Made by a program: the position numbers and the translations under genes
Notes under the pieces: generated by a model
Database searches by the model: none
What the model saw: only the letters and a program-made list of their open reading frames with translations
What the model was told of the DNA's origin: nothing
Part shown: positions 9,392 through 16,571 of the stretch, in pieces
Numbering within the stretch: the stretch's first letter is position 1
Layout: each line of letters opens with the position of its first letter
From: Alterinioella nitratireducens
Lineage (GTDB): Bacteria; Pseudomonadota; Alphaproteobacteria; Rhodobacterales; Rhodobacteraceae
Direction: 5' to 3'
DNA: 64,000 nucleotides
NCBI RefSeq assembly: GCF_013155465.1
Contig: NZ_JABJVX010000002.1
Span: 62,001 to 126,000, forward strand

Positions 9392-10360
9392 TCAGGTGAA
9401 GACCATCACCACATAGGTGACATAGAGCGCCGACAGCACCAGGCCCACAGCCCGACCCATGACCCATTTCATGTAGACGAACGGGATCAGCAGCAGCGAG
9501 GCGGCCAGCATCACCCAGAGGTCATAGCGCAGGATGCCGCTATCGACCGGGATCGGCCCGACCAGCGCGGCAACGCCGATGATGCCCAGAAGGTTGAAGA
9601 TGTTCGAGCCGATCACATTGCCAAGCGCCACCTCGGCATGGCGGCGGATCGCGGCCATCACGGTGGTCGCAAGCTCGGGCAGCGAGGTGCCGGCGGCCAC
9701 CAGCGTCAGGCCGATGGCGGTCTCGCTGACGCCGAAGCTGCGCGCGATGGTGACGGAGGCATCGACCAGGATATCCGCCCCAAGCGGCAGGCCGACCAGG
9801 CCGAGCACGAGGTAGAGCGCGATCTTCCACCAGGGCATGTCGGGGTCGGCGCCCTCGACCTCCTCCAGGTCTTCGGCCTGCGCCGCGGCGCGTTTCCCGG
9901 CGCGCTTGTGGTTGCGCGCGGACAGGAAGGCGCGGGACAGCATCAGGGCCAGCCCGGCCAGCAGGATCAGACCGTGCCACCATGTGAAGGGCCCCGCGAA
10001 GGCCAGCGCGATGAAGAGGAAGGTCGCCGCGATCATGATCTGGAAATCGTGCCGCGTGTCGCAGTCGCGCGTATCGAGCCCCGAGATCAGCGCAGGGATC
10101 CCCAGGACCAGCAGGATATTGGCGGTGTTCGACCCCACCACGTTGCCAAGCGCCAGCCCCGGCACCCCGTCGAGGATGGCATTGACCGAGATCAGAAGCT
10201 CGGGCGCGGAGGTGCCGAAGGCGACAATCGTGAGGCTGACGATCATCGCGGGGATGCCGAGGCGCAGGGACAGGTTGACCGCGCCGCGCACCAGCGTGTC
10301 GCCCGCAAGCAACAAGATCACCAGGCCGAGGCCCGCCAGCAGAAACTCGGTGATCAGCAA
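9392..10360 (-). CDS. Calcium/sodium antiporter of the CaCA family
   Basis: The 322-residue membrane protein has two inverted halves, each with the alpha-repeat of cation/Ca2+ exchangers. The first has TIVAFGTSAPELLISV and NVVGSNTANILLVLG. The second has LVAAGTSLPELATTV and NVIGSNIFNLLGIIG. It probably exchanges Ca2+ for Na+ or H+ across the inner membrane. The best start is a TTG at 10360, one base after the stop of the zinc-ribbon gene; no ATG or GTG lies upstream in frame. It is the last gene of a group with sppA. Confidence 0.9.
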   Translation of the reverse strand: MLITEFLLAGLGLVILLLAGDTLVRGAVNLSLRLGIPAMIVSLTIVAFGTSAPELLISVNAILDGVPGLALGNVVGSNTANILLVLGIPALISGLDTRDCDTRHDFQIMIAATFLFIALAFAGPFTWWHGLILLAGLALMLSRAFLSARNHKRAGKRAAAQAEDLEEVEGADPDMPWWKIALYLVLGLVGLPLGADILVDASVTIARSFGVSETAIGLTLVAAGTSLPELATTVMAAIRRHAEVALGNVIGSNIFNLLGIIGVAALVGPIPVDSGILRYDLWVMLAASLLLIPFVYMKWVMGRAVGLVLSALYVTYVVMVFT

Positions 10361-10361
10361 T

Positions 10362-10547
10362 TCAGCCGCGTCCTTCGTCGCAGGTCGGGCAGCGCCCGCC
10401 GGTCAGGTTGATCTGGCCACAGCGGGCGCAGGTGGTGGGTTTCGGCAGGTCGCGGCGGCGACGCGCGCCACCGGGCCAGCGCAATCGTCCGAACATGGCC
10501 AGCACGGCCATGCCGATGAGGAAGAATGTGGCGATCTTGATGATCAT
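10362..10547 (-). CDS. Small membrane-anchored zinc-ribbon protein
   Basis: The 61-residue protein starts MIIKIATFFLIGMAVLAMFG, a single transmembrane segment. It ends with a four-cysteine zinc ribbon: CARCGQINLTGGRCPTC. The ATG at 10547 lies 4 bp after the stop of sppA and its stop is 1 bp before the antiporter start, so it belongs to that operon. Function is unknown. Confidence 0.75.
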   Translation of the reverse strand: MIIKIATFFLIGMAVLAMFGRLRWPGGARRRRDLPKPTTCARCGQINLTGGRCPTCDEGRG

Positions 10548-10551
10548 CGCG

Positions 10552-11349
10552 TCACAGCCCGAACCGCGCCCATGCGGCGCGATCCTCGATCTGGGCCAGC
10601 GCATCGCCGACGATCTGCGCGCCGAACCGGGCGAAGAGGCCCCGTTTGGGGCCATAGCGGCTGAACCTCACGTCGTCCCCGAAGATCTCCTTCATCTTGG
10701 GCTGCACATGCGCGATGCCATCGGCCAGCCCAAGGTCGACCGCGCCCTGCCCGACCCAGATCTCGCCGGTAAAGAGGTCTTCGCCGGTCAGGCGCGATCC
10801 GCGCCGCGCCTTCACATGGGCGATGAAACTGTCGTGGATCTGGCGCTGCAGATCCTTCAGGCGGGTCACGTCCTCCTCGCGCTCGGGGCGGAAGGGGTCG
10901 AGCATGGATTTGTCCTTGCCGGCGGTATGCACGCGCCGGTCGATGCCGTGATGCGCCATTAGCTTGTCAAAGCCGAAGCTGGCCGAGATCACGCCGATCG
11001 ACCCAGTGATCGAGCTGTCATCGAGCCAGATATGATCGCCCGCGCAGGCCAGCCAATAGCCGCCCGAGGCCGCCACATCCTCGACGAAGGCATGGACGGG
11101 AATGTCGTGTTCATCCGCAATCCCGCGGATGCGCGCGGCAATCAGCGAGGACTGCACCGGCGAGCCACCGGGCGAGTTGATCAGGAGCGCCACCGCCTTG
11201 GGCTTGCCCTTGCGGAACGCCTTTTCGATCAGCGGGGCCAGCGTCGCGTCATTGAGCGTGCCGGGTTTCGCGCCCGAGGCGATCACGCCATGCAGGCGGA
11301 TCACGGCGACGAGGGGCGGGCCGGAGACAAAGGGGATAAAGCGCTTCAT
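10552..11349 (-). CDS. sppA: S49-family signal-peptide peptidase (SppA/SohB type)
   Basis: This 265-residue serine protease, of the short single-domain SppA type, cleaves remnant signal peptides or membrane proteins. The nucleophile is Ser95 in DVAASGGYWLACAGD. The general-base lysine is in TAGKDKSMLDPF (Lys147, or Lys145). The oxyanion region INSPGGSP is present. The ATG at 11349 gives an N-terminus that is only weakly hydrophobic. It leads a three-gene cluster with the zinc-ribbon protein and the antiporter. Confidence 0.9.
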   Translation of the reverse strand: MKRFIPFVSGPPLVAVIRLHGVIASGAKPGTLNDATLAPLIEKAFRKGKPKAVALLINSPGGSPVQSSLIAARIRGIADEHDIPVHAFVEDVAASGGYWLACAGDHIWLDDSSITGSIGVISASFGFDKLMAHHGIDRRVHTAGKDKSMLDPFRPEREEDVTRLKDLQRQIHDSFIAHVKARRGSRLTGEDLFTGEIWVGQGAVDLGLADGIAHVQPKMKEIFGDDVRFSRYGPKRGLFARFGAQIVGDALAQIEDRAAWARFGL

Positions 11350-11464
11350 GGGATGCGATGTAGAGTGCGCGGGGGGGGCGAACAAGGCAGGGGGCCGGGG
11401 AATTCGCGCTTTGTGGCGCGGATGCACGTCACGCTTGCGTGCGCGCGCCCCGCAGGTCGCGCCA

Positions 11465-11511
11465 GCGTGCGCCTCCCGCACGACATGGTTGCGTGCGCCT
11501 CCCGCACGACA
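11465..11511. repeat. Two direct 21-bp repeats upstream of modA
   Basis: Identical 21-bp copies at 11465-11485 and 11491-11511 are separated by 5 bp (26-bp period). Each copy begins GCGTGCGCCTCCC and ends GCACGACA, giving GCGTGC/GCACG dyad symmetry. The related string ACGCTTGCGTGCG occurs on both sides, at about 11431 and 11511. The block lies 40-85 bp before the modA start, so it could be a regulatory array or simple local duplication. Confidence 0.55.
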
Positions 11512-11549
11512 CGCTTGCGTGCGGGGGGCGCCTCATGGAATGTGCCGCC

Positions 11550-12302
11550 ATGGACCTGACCCGCCGCACGATGCTAGGCCTGCTGGCCGCGCCGCTTGTT
11601 GTCCGCCCCGTGGCGGCCTCGGAGGCGATCCTGGTCTTTGCCGCGTCCAGCCTGCGGCAGGGGCTGGAGGCCGCGCTGCAGGGATGGCAGGGCGCGCCGG
11701 TCACGGTCTCCTATGCAGGCACCGCGACGCTGGCCCGCCAGATTGAGGCAGGCGCAAGAGCCGATCTGTTCTTCGGCGCGAATGCGGACTGGGCCGCCTA
11801 TCTGGAAGCGCGCGAGTTGCTGGACGGCGCGGCGCGGGTGGTGCTGTCCAATACGCTGGTGCTGGCGGGCCGGGAGGGGGAGATCTCGCCCGGCGGGATC
11901 GAGGCGGCGCTGGCGGCATTGCCCGAGGATGCCCGCATCGCCACCGGCTTCGTCGAGGCGGTGCCGGTCGGCATCTACGCGCGGCAGGCGTTGCAGGCGT
12001 TGGGGCAATGGGATCGGGTCTTGCCGTATCTGGTGCAGACCGAGAACACGCGGGTGGCGGCGGCACTCGCCGCACGGGGCGAGGTCGCGCGGGCGTTGAT
12101 CTATGCCACCGATGTGGCCGCCGATCCCGGTTTGGCGGTAGAAGCGGAGGTGCCTGCCGACCTGCATGATCCCATCGCCTACCCGCTGGCGATGGTGGCA
12201 CGGGGGCCGCATCCGGGGCGCGCGGCCCTGTTCGACTACCTGTCCGGCCCGGAGGCGCTGGAGGCGTTCCGGGCGCAGGGCTTTTCCGGGGTCACGCCGT
12301 GA
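11550..12302 (+). CDS. modA: Molybdate ABC transporter substrate-binding protein
   Basis: This periplasmic protein binds molybdate or tungstate for import by ModBC. The 250-residue product has an export signal with a twin-arginine-like start (MDLTRRTMLGLLAAPLVV). Typical ModA segments follow: ILVFAASSLRQGLEA, FFGANADW and VPVGIYARQAL. The ATG at 11550 is chosen because it begins the signal. Its stop overlaps the modB ATG by one base. The link to moaD/moaE elsewhere in the window fits molybdenum cofactor supply. Confidence 0.94.
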   Translation: MDLTRRTMLGLLAAPLVVRPVAASEAILVFAASSLRQGLEAALQGWQGAPVTVSYAGTATLARQIEAGARADLFFGANADWAAYLEARELLDGAARVVLSNTLVLAGREGEISPGGIEAALAALPEDARIATGFVEAVPVGIYARQALQALGQWDRVLPYLVQTENTRVAAALAARGEVARALIYATDVAADPGLAVEAEVPADLHDPIAYPLAMVARGPHPGRAALFDYLSGPEALEAFRAQGFSGVTP

Positions 12303-12991
12303 TGCTTGGCCTGGGCGAGGCGGAATGGGGCGCGGTGGCGCTGTCGCTGAAAGTGTCGTTCTGGGCCACGGTGCTGAGCCTGCCGCTGGCGCTGATCACC
12401 GCGCAGGCGCTGGCGCGGGGGCGGTTCTGGGGCAAATCGGCGCTGAACCTCGCGGTTCACCTGCCGCTCCTCATGCCGCCCGTCGTCACCGGCTACCTGC
12501 TGCTGGTGCTTTTCGGCACGCAAGGGCCCTTGGGCCGGTTCTTCGCCCTCTTCGGGGTGGAATTCGCCTTTCGCTGGACCGGCGCCGCGCTGGCGGGCGC
12601 GATCATGGGCTTTCCGCTGATGGTGCGCGCGGTGCGGCTGGCGCTGGAGGCGGTGGACGGGCGGCTTGAGGATGCGGCGGGCACGCTCGGGGCGTCCCGC
12701 GCGCGCGTCTACCTGACCATCACCCTGCCCCTGATGGCGCCGGGTATCGCGGCGGGCGCGATCCTCGGGTTCGCCAAGGCGATGGGCGAGTTCGGCGCGA
12801 CGATCACCTTCGTCTCCAACATCCCCGGCCAGACCCAGACCGTGCCGACCGCGATCTACACCTTCCTGCAAGTGCCGGGACAGGAGGGCGCTGCGCTGCG
12901 GCTGATCGTGGTGTCGATCCTGCTGTCGGCGGGGGCGCTGATTGCCTCGGAGCTTCTGGCCGCGCGGATGCGCCGGAGGCTGGGGCGGTGA
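12302..12991 (+). CDS. modB: Molybdate ABC transporter permease
   Basis: The 229-residue inner-membrane permease has five to six hydrophobic segments. The EAA loop that contacts the ATPase is present (EDAAGTLGASRARVYLTITLPLMAPGI). The HLPLLMPPVVTGY segment is typical of ModB. The ATG at 12302 overlaps the modA stop (TGATG), and the end overlaps modC by GTGA. Confidence 0.95.
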   Translation: MLGLGEAEWGAVALSLKVSFWATVLSLPLALITAQALARGRFWGKSALNLAVHLPLLMPPVVTGYLLLVLFGTQGPLGRFFALFGVEFAFRWTGAALAGAIMGFPLMVRAVRLALEAVDGRLEDAAGTLGASRARVYLTITLPLMAPGIAAGAILGFAKAMGEFGATITFVSNIPGQTQTVPTAIYTFLQVPGQEGAALRLIVVSILLSAGALIASELLAARMRRRLGR

Positions 12992-14049
12992 ACGTCGAGA
13001 TCGACATCACGCATGGGTTCGACGGGCTGACCCTGCGGGTGGAGGCCGAGGTAAAGGGCGGGCTGACCGCCGTTTTCGGGCCGTCTGGCGCGGGCAAGAC
13101 GACCGTGCTGAACATCGTTGCGGGGCTGATCCGGCCCGATGCGGGGCGGGTTTGCGTCAATGGCCGCGTGTTGGTGGATACCGGGGCGGGCGTCTTCCTG
13201 CCGCCCGCCAAGCGCCGTGTCGCGGTGGTGTTCCAGGAGGCGCGCCTGTTTCCACATCTGAGCGTGGAGCGGAACCTGCTTTACGGCGCGAAGTCCCGCG
13301 ACGGGTTGGCCGATATGGTCGATCTTCTGGGGCTTGGCGCGCTGATGACCCGCGCGCCCGGCACGCTTTCGGGCGGCGAGGCGCAGCGGGTCGCACTTGG
13401 CCGCGCGCTGCTGTCGGACCCCGAGTTGCTCTTGATGGATGAGCCGCTTTCGGCGCTGGACCGGGCGCGCAAACAGGAGTTGATGCCCTATTTCGAGCGC
13501 CTGCGCGACGAGGCCCGCCTGCCCATCCTCTATGTCAGTCACGATGTCGAGGAGGTCGCGCAACTGGCCGACCAGGTGATGCTGCTGCGCGGGGGGCAGA
13601 TGCAGGCGCTCGGGCCGGTGGCGCAGGTCTTTGCCGGTGAAGGCATGGCCCCCGAGATCAGCCGCGACATGGCGGCCGCCGTGCTGGAGGTGAGTATCGC
13701 GGGCTATGACGCGCGCGACGGGCTGACCGAGTTGCGGCTTGGCGGCACCCCCCTCTGGCTGCCGGGTCAGGCCGGTGAGTTGGGCCACAGGCTGCGGCTG
13801 CGCATCGACGCGCGTGACGTGATGTTGAGCGAGACGGAGCCGCAGGGCATCTCGGCGCTGAACATCCTGCCGGTGACGGTGCGCGAGGTGCGGGCGGGGC
13901 CGGGATCGGGCGCGCTGGTGGCGCTGGATCATGATGGGCACAGGTTGATGGCGCGGATCACCAAGCGGTCGGTCAGACGGCTGGGGCTGGAGCCTGGGAA
14001 ACGGCTGTTCGCGGTGCTGAAGACGATGGCGGTGGCGGCGCGGGGTTAA
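12988..14049 (+). CDS. modC: Molybdate ABC transporter ATP-binding protein
   Basis: The 353-residue ATPase drives ModAB uptake. Walker A is GPSGAGKTT (31-39), the signature is LSGGEAQ (127-133) and Walker B is LLLMDEP (147-153). The C-terminal Mop/TOBE domain (about 290-353) includes LNILPVTVREVRAGPGSGALV and probably binds molybdate for feedback control. The start is GTG at 12988, overlapping the modB stop as GTGA. Confidence 0.95.
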   Translation: MNVEIDITHGFDGLTLRVEAEVKGGLTAVFGPSGAGKTTVLNIVAGLIRPDAGRVCVNGRVLVDTGAGVFLPPAKRRVAVVFQEARLFPHLSVERNLLYGAKSRDGLADMVDLLGLGALMTRAPGTLSGGEAQRVALGRALLSDPELLLMDEPLSALDRARKQELMPYFERLRDEARLPILYVSHDVEEVAQLADQVMLLRGGQMQALGPVAQVFAGEGMAPEISRDMAAAVLEVSIAGYDARDGLTELRLGGTPLWLPGQAGELGHRLRLRIDARDVMLSETEPQGISALNILPVTVREVRAGPGSGALVALDHDGHRLMARITKRSVRRLGLEPGKRLFAVLKTMAVAARG

Positions 14050-14087
14050 TCTGTCCCGGCGCGGAATCAAGGCGAAGCCGCCGCGCC

Positions 14088-14116
14088 ATCGACGGGCCGT
14101 CCGGCGGCCTGTCGAT
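14088..14116. terminator. Hairpin between convergent modC and the SDR gene
   Basis: The arms ATCGACGGGCCG (14088-14099) and CGGCCTGTCGAT (14105-14116) pair over 12 positions with one G-T wobble and a 5-nt loop. The site lies in the 170-bp gap between two converging operons, so it may end transcription from both sides. No T-run is present. Confidence 0.5.
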
Positions 14117-14219
14117 TGGGTGAGGCCAGCGCGCGGTATCCGGGTCGGACGGGTTTGGCTGAGATAAAGCGCGAAACACTGATGTCGGATCGACAGTCCC
14201 CGGCCCGTCAATGGCGCGG

Positions 14220-15023
14220 CTACTGCACCGTCCAGCCCCCATCGACCGGGATCGTGGTGCCGGTGACGTTATGGGCCACGGGATCGCAGAGCCAGAGCGC
14301 CAGCGCGCCGATCTCGGACGGGTCGGACATGCGGCGCGAGGGTTGTTTCTCGGAGAGAAGATCGGCGATGGCCTTGTCGCGGTCGCCACTGAGGGCCTCG
14401 GCGCGGGCCTCGATCTGCGGGGCGATCAGCGTGGTCTCGGTCCAGCCGGGGCAGATGCAGTTGACGGTGACGCCACCCGTGCGTGCCGAGCCAACGGCGG
14501 CATATTCCAGCGCCGCCACCTTGGAGAGGCCCACGAGCCCGTGTTTCGCGGCGACGTATGGCCCCTTGTGGATCGAGCCCACCAGCCCCTGCACCGACGC
14601 GATATTGACGACCCGTCCATAGCCGCGATCCGCCATGACGGGCAGTGCCGCCTGCATGGTGTGGAAGGCGGCGGAGAGGTTGACGGCCAGGATCGCGTCC
14701 CAGGCGTCGCGCGGCATGTCGGCCAGCGGGCCAGTCTGCTGGATGCCTGCGTTATTGACCAGGATGTCGGCCCCGCCCCAGGCGCCGACCGCCTCCATCA
14801 GCGCGTCGATCCGGTCGGGCTGGCGCAGGTCGCCCGCGAAGAATTCGGCCTGCGGGCTGCCGGCGGCGCGCAACCCTTCGCACACCTCGTGGATCTGCGC
14901 GTCGCCGCCGATCCCGTGCACGGCGATGCGCGCGCCCGCGCCTGCGAGCGCCGTGGCGATGGCCAGCCCGATGCCTTGCAAGGATCCGGTGACAAGGGCG
15001 GTCTTTCCGGTGAGGTCGGTCAT
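14220..15023 (-). CDS. Short-chain dehydrogenase, 3-hydroxybutyrate dehydrogenase-like
   Basis: The 267-residue NAD-dependent enzyme resembles D-3-hydroxybutyrate dehydrogenase, which oxidises 3-hydroxybutyrate to acetoacetate. The N-terminal cofactor motif is TGSLQGIG, followed by NNAG (about 92-95). The catalytic Ser-Tyr-Lys set is in NIASVQGLV and YVAAKHG. The BdhA-like end VTGTTIPVDGGWTVQ is present. The ATG overlaps the stop of the upstream acyl-CoA ligase (ATGA). In this island it could act on a 3-hydroxyacyl product rather than on 3-hydroxybutyrate itself. Confidence 0.8.
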   Translation of the reverse strand: MTDLTGKTALVTGSLQGIGLAIATALAGAGARIAVHGIGGDAQIHEVCEGLRAAGSPQAEFFAGDLRQPDRIDALMEAVGAWGGADILVNNAGIQQTGPLADMPRDAWDAILAVNLSAAFHTMQAALPVMADRGYGRVVNIASVQGLVGSIHKGPYVAAKHGLVGLSKVAALEYAAVGSARTGGVTVNCICPGWTETTLIAPQIEARAEALSGDRDKAIADLLSEKQPSRRMSDPSEIGALALWLCDPVAHNVTGTTIPVDGGWTVQ

Positions 15024-16486
15024 GGGTCTGTCTCCCTCCATGTGCGCAGCTCGGTTTTCAGCACCTTGCCATAGTTGTTCTTGGGCAGGCCAGCGACATG
15101 GCGATAGCGCTTGGGGCGTTTGAAGCGGGCGATCTGGCTGAGGCAGAGATCGTCCAGCTCCTGCGCCGTCGCGTCGCCCACGATGAAGGCCACCACCTCC
15201 TCGCCCCAGTCGGGATGGGGCAGGCCGATGACGGCGGCCTCGGTGACGCGGGCGTGTTGCAAGAGCACCTCCTCGACCTCGCGCGGGTAGATGTTGGAGC
15301 CGCCCGAGATGATCATGTCCTTCGAGCGGTCCTGAAGCGTCAGGTAGCCGTCGGCATCGAGATACCCCATATCGCCGGTATGCAGCCAGCCGTCTTGCAG
15401 CGTGGTCGCGGTGGCCTGTGCGTTCCGCCAATAACCCGGCATCACAGGGGTGCCGCGCACAAGGATCTCGCCGGTCTCGCCCGGAGGTGCATCGACGCGG
15501 ACCTGCACGCCGGTCTGCGCGCGTCCGACCGAGGCGAGACGCTGGCGCCAGCGCGGATGGCTGCGGTCGGCAACATCGTGACGCGACAGCGCGGTGATCG
15601 CCATCGGGCATTCGCCCTGGCCGTAGATCTGGATGAAGATATCCCCGAAATGATCGGTCGCGGCGATGATGTCGGCCAGGTACATCGGCCCGCCCGCGTA
15701 GATCACGCTGCGCAGGCCCGTGCCGGGATCATCCGCCGCCCGCGCATGGTCGGTCAGGCGCTTGACCATGGTGGGGGCGGCGAACATGTGGATGTTGCCG
15801 TGATGGCGGGCGAGCGAGAGGATCTCGGCCGGATCGAAGCCCGCGGAGGGCGGGAAGATATGGCGGGCGCCTGCCCGCACATGCAGCATGGAATAGAGCC
15901 CCGCGCCATGGCTGAGGGGGGCGGCGTAGAGCGCGGCGTCCTGCGCGCGGACCTGGTCGACATCCGTCAGGTAGCTGTCGCTCATCGCGGTGAGCATGTG
16001 ATGCGTGATGATGACGCCCTTGGGCCGCCCGGTGGTGCCGGAGGTGTAGAAGAGCCAGGCCAGATCGTCGGGCGCGCGCGGGACCGGCGCGGCGAGGGGC
16101 GCGGCTTGCGGCACCTCGGTGAGGATCTGCGCGTCGGTCAGGGCGGGCAGGCCGTGGGCCAGATCGGGCGAGGCGAAACAGAGACGCGCGCCGGCATTGG
16201 AGAGGATCCAGGCGACCTCGGCGGGGTGCAACTTGGCGTTGACGGGAACCACGGCGGCCCCGGCAAACCAGGCCCCGAAAAGCGCGATCAGGTAGTCGGG
16301 CGTGTTTTTAAGGAACAGCGCGACCCGGTCGCCGGGGGTGACGCCCATCCCGACCAGCGCGGCGGCGACACGGGCAGCAGCGGCGTGAAAGCCTGCATAA
16401 TCTTCTATAAGATCATGACCCAGATAGAGGGCGGGGCGCGCGGGGTGGGCCTCGGCGGTGGCCTGGAGCCATTGGGCGATGGTCAT
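15020..16486 (-). CDS. Acyl-CoA synthetase (AMP-forming), first of two in the island
   Basis: The 488-residue adenylate-forming enzyme activates a carboxylic acid to its CoA thioester. Motifs in order: the P-loop LFYTSGTTGRPKGV, the IYGQGECP segment (A5 region), DGWLHTGDMGYLDADGYL (A7) and DRSKDMIISGGSNIYPREVEE (A8). The catalytic lysine is in LPKNNYGKVLKTELR near the C-terminus. It is cotranscribed with the SDR downstream. The acid substrate cannot be read from the sequence. Confidence 0.88.
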   Translation of the reverse strand: MTIAQWLQATAEAHPARPALYLGHDLIEDYAGFHAAAARVAAALVGMGVTPGDRVALFLKNTPDYLIALFGAWFAGAAVVPVNAKLHPAEVAWILSNAGARLCFASPDLAHGLPALTDAQILTEVPQAAPLAAPVPRAPDDLAWLFYTSGTTGRPKGVIITHHMLTAMSDSYLTDVDQVRAQDAALYAAPLSHGAGLYSMLHVRAGARHIFPPSAGFDPAEILSLARHHGNIHMFAAPTMVKRLTDHARAADDPGTGLRSVIYAGGPMYLADIIAATDHFGDIFIQIYGQGECPMAITALSRHDVADRSHPRWRQRLASVGRAQTGVQVRVDAPPGETGEILVRGTPVMPGYWRNAQATATTLQDGWLHTGDMGYLDADGYLTLQDRSKDMIISGGSNIYPREVEEVLLQHARVTEAAVIGLPHPDWGEEVVAFIVGDATAQELDDLCLSQIARFKRPKRYRHVAGLPKNNYGKVLKTELRTWRETDP

Positions 16487-16516
16487 GGGATGCGCGGCGC
16501 CTGTTCCGGGTGGGGG

Positions 16517-16538
16517 AAAATCCTTCGTCAGGGATTTT
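16517..16538 (-). terminator. Small hairpin after the flavoprotein gene
   Basis: The arms AAAATCC (16517-16523) and GGATTTT (16532-16538) form a 7-bp stem with an 8-nt loop. On the minus strand the 3' arm ends in TTTT. It lies between the flavin oxidoreductase stop and the CoA ligase start, where it could reduce readthrough. It is short and therefore weak evidence. Confidence 0.35.
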
Positions 16539-16571
16539 GGCCCGGAGCCTGCGGGATGTGCAAGGCCCGCG

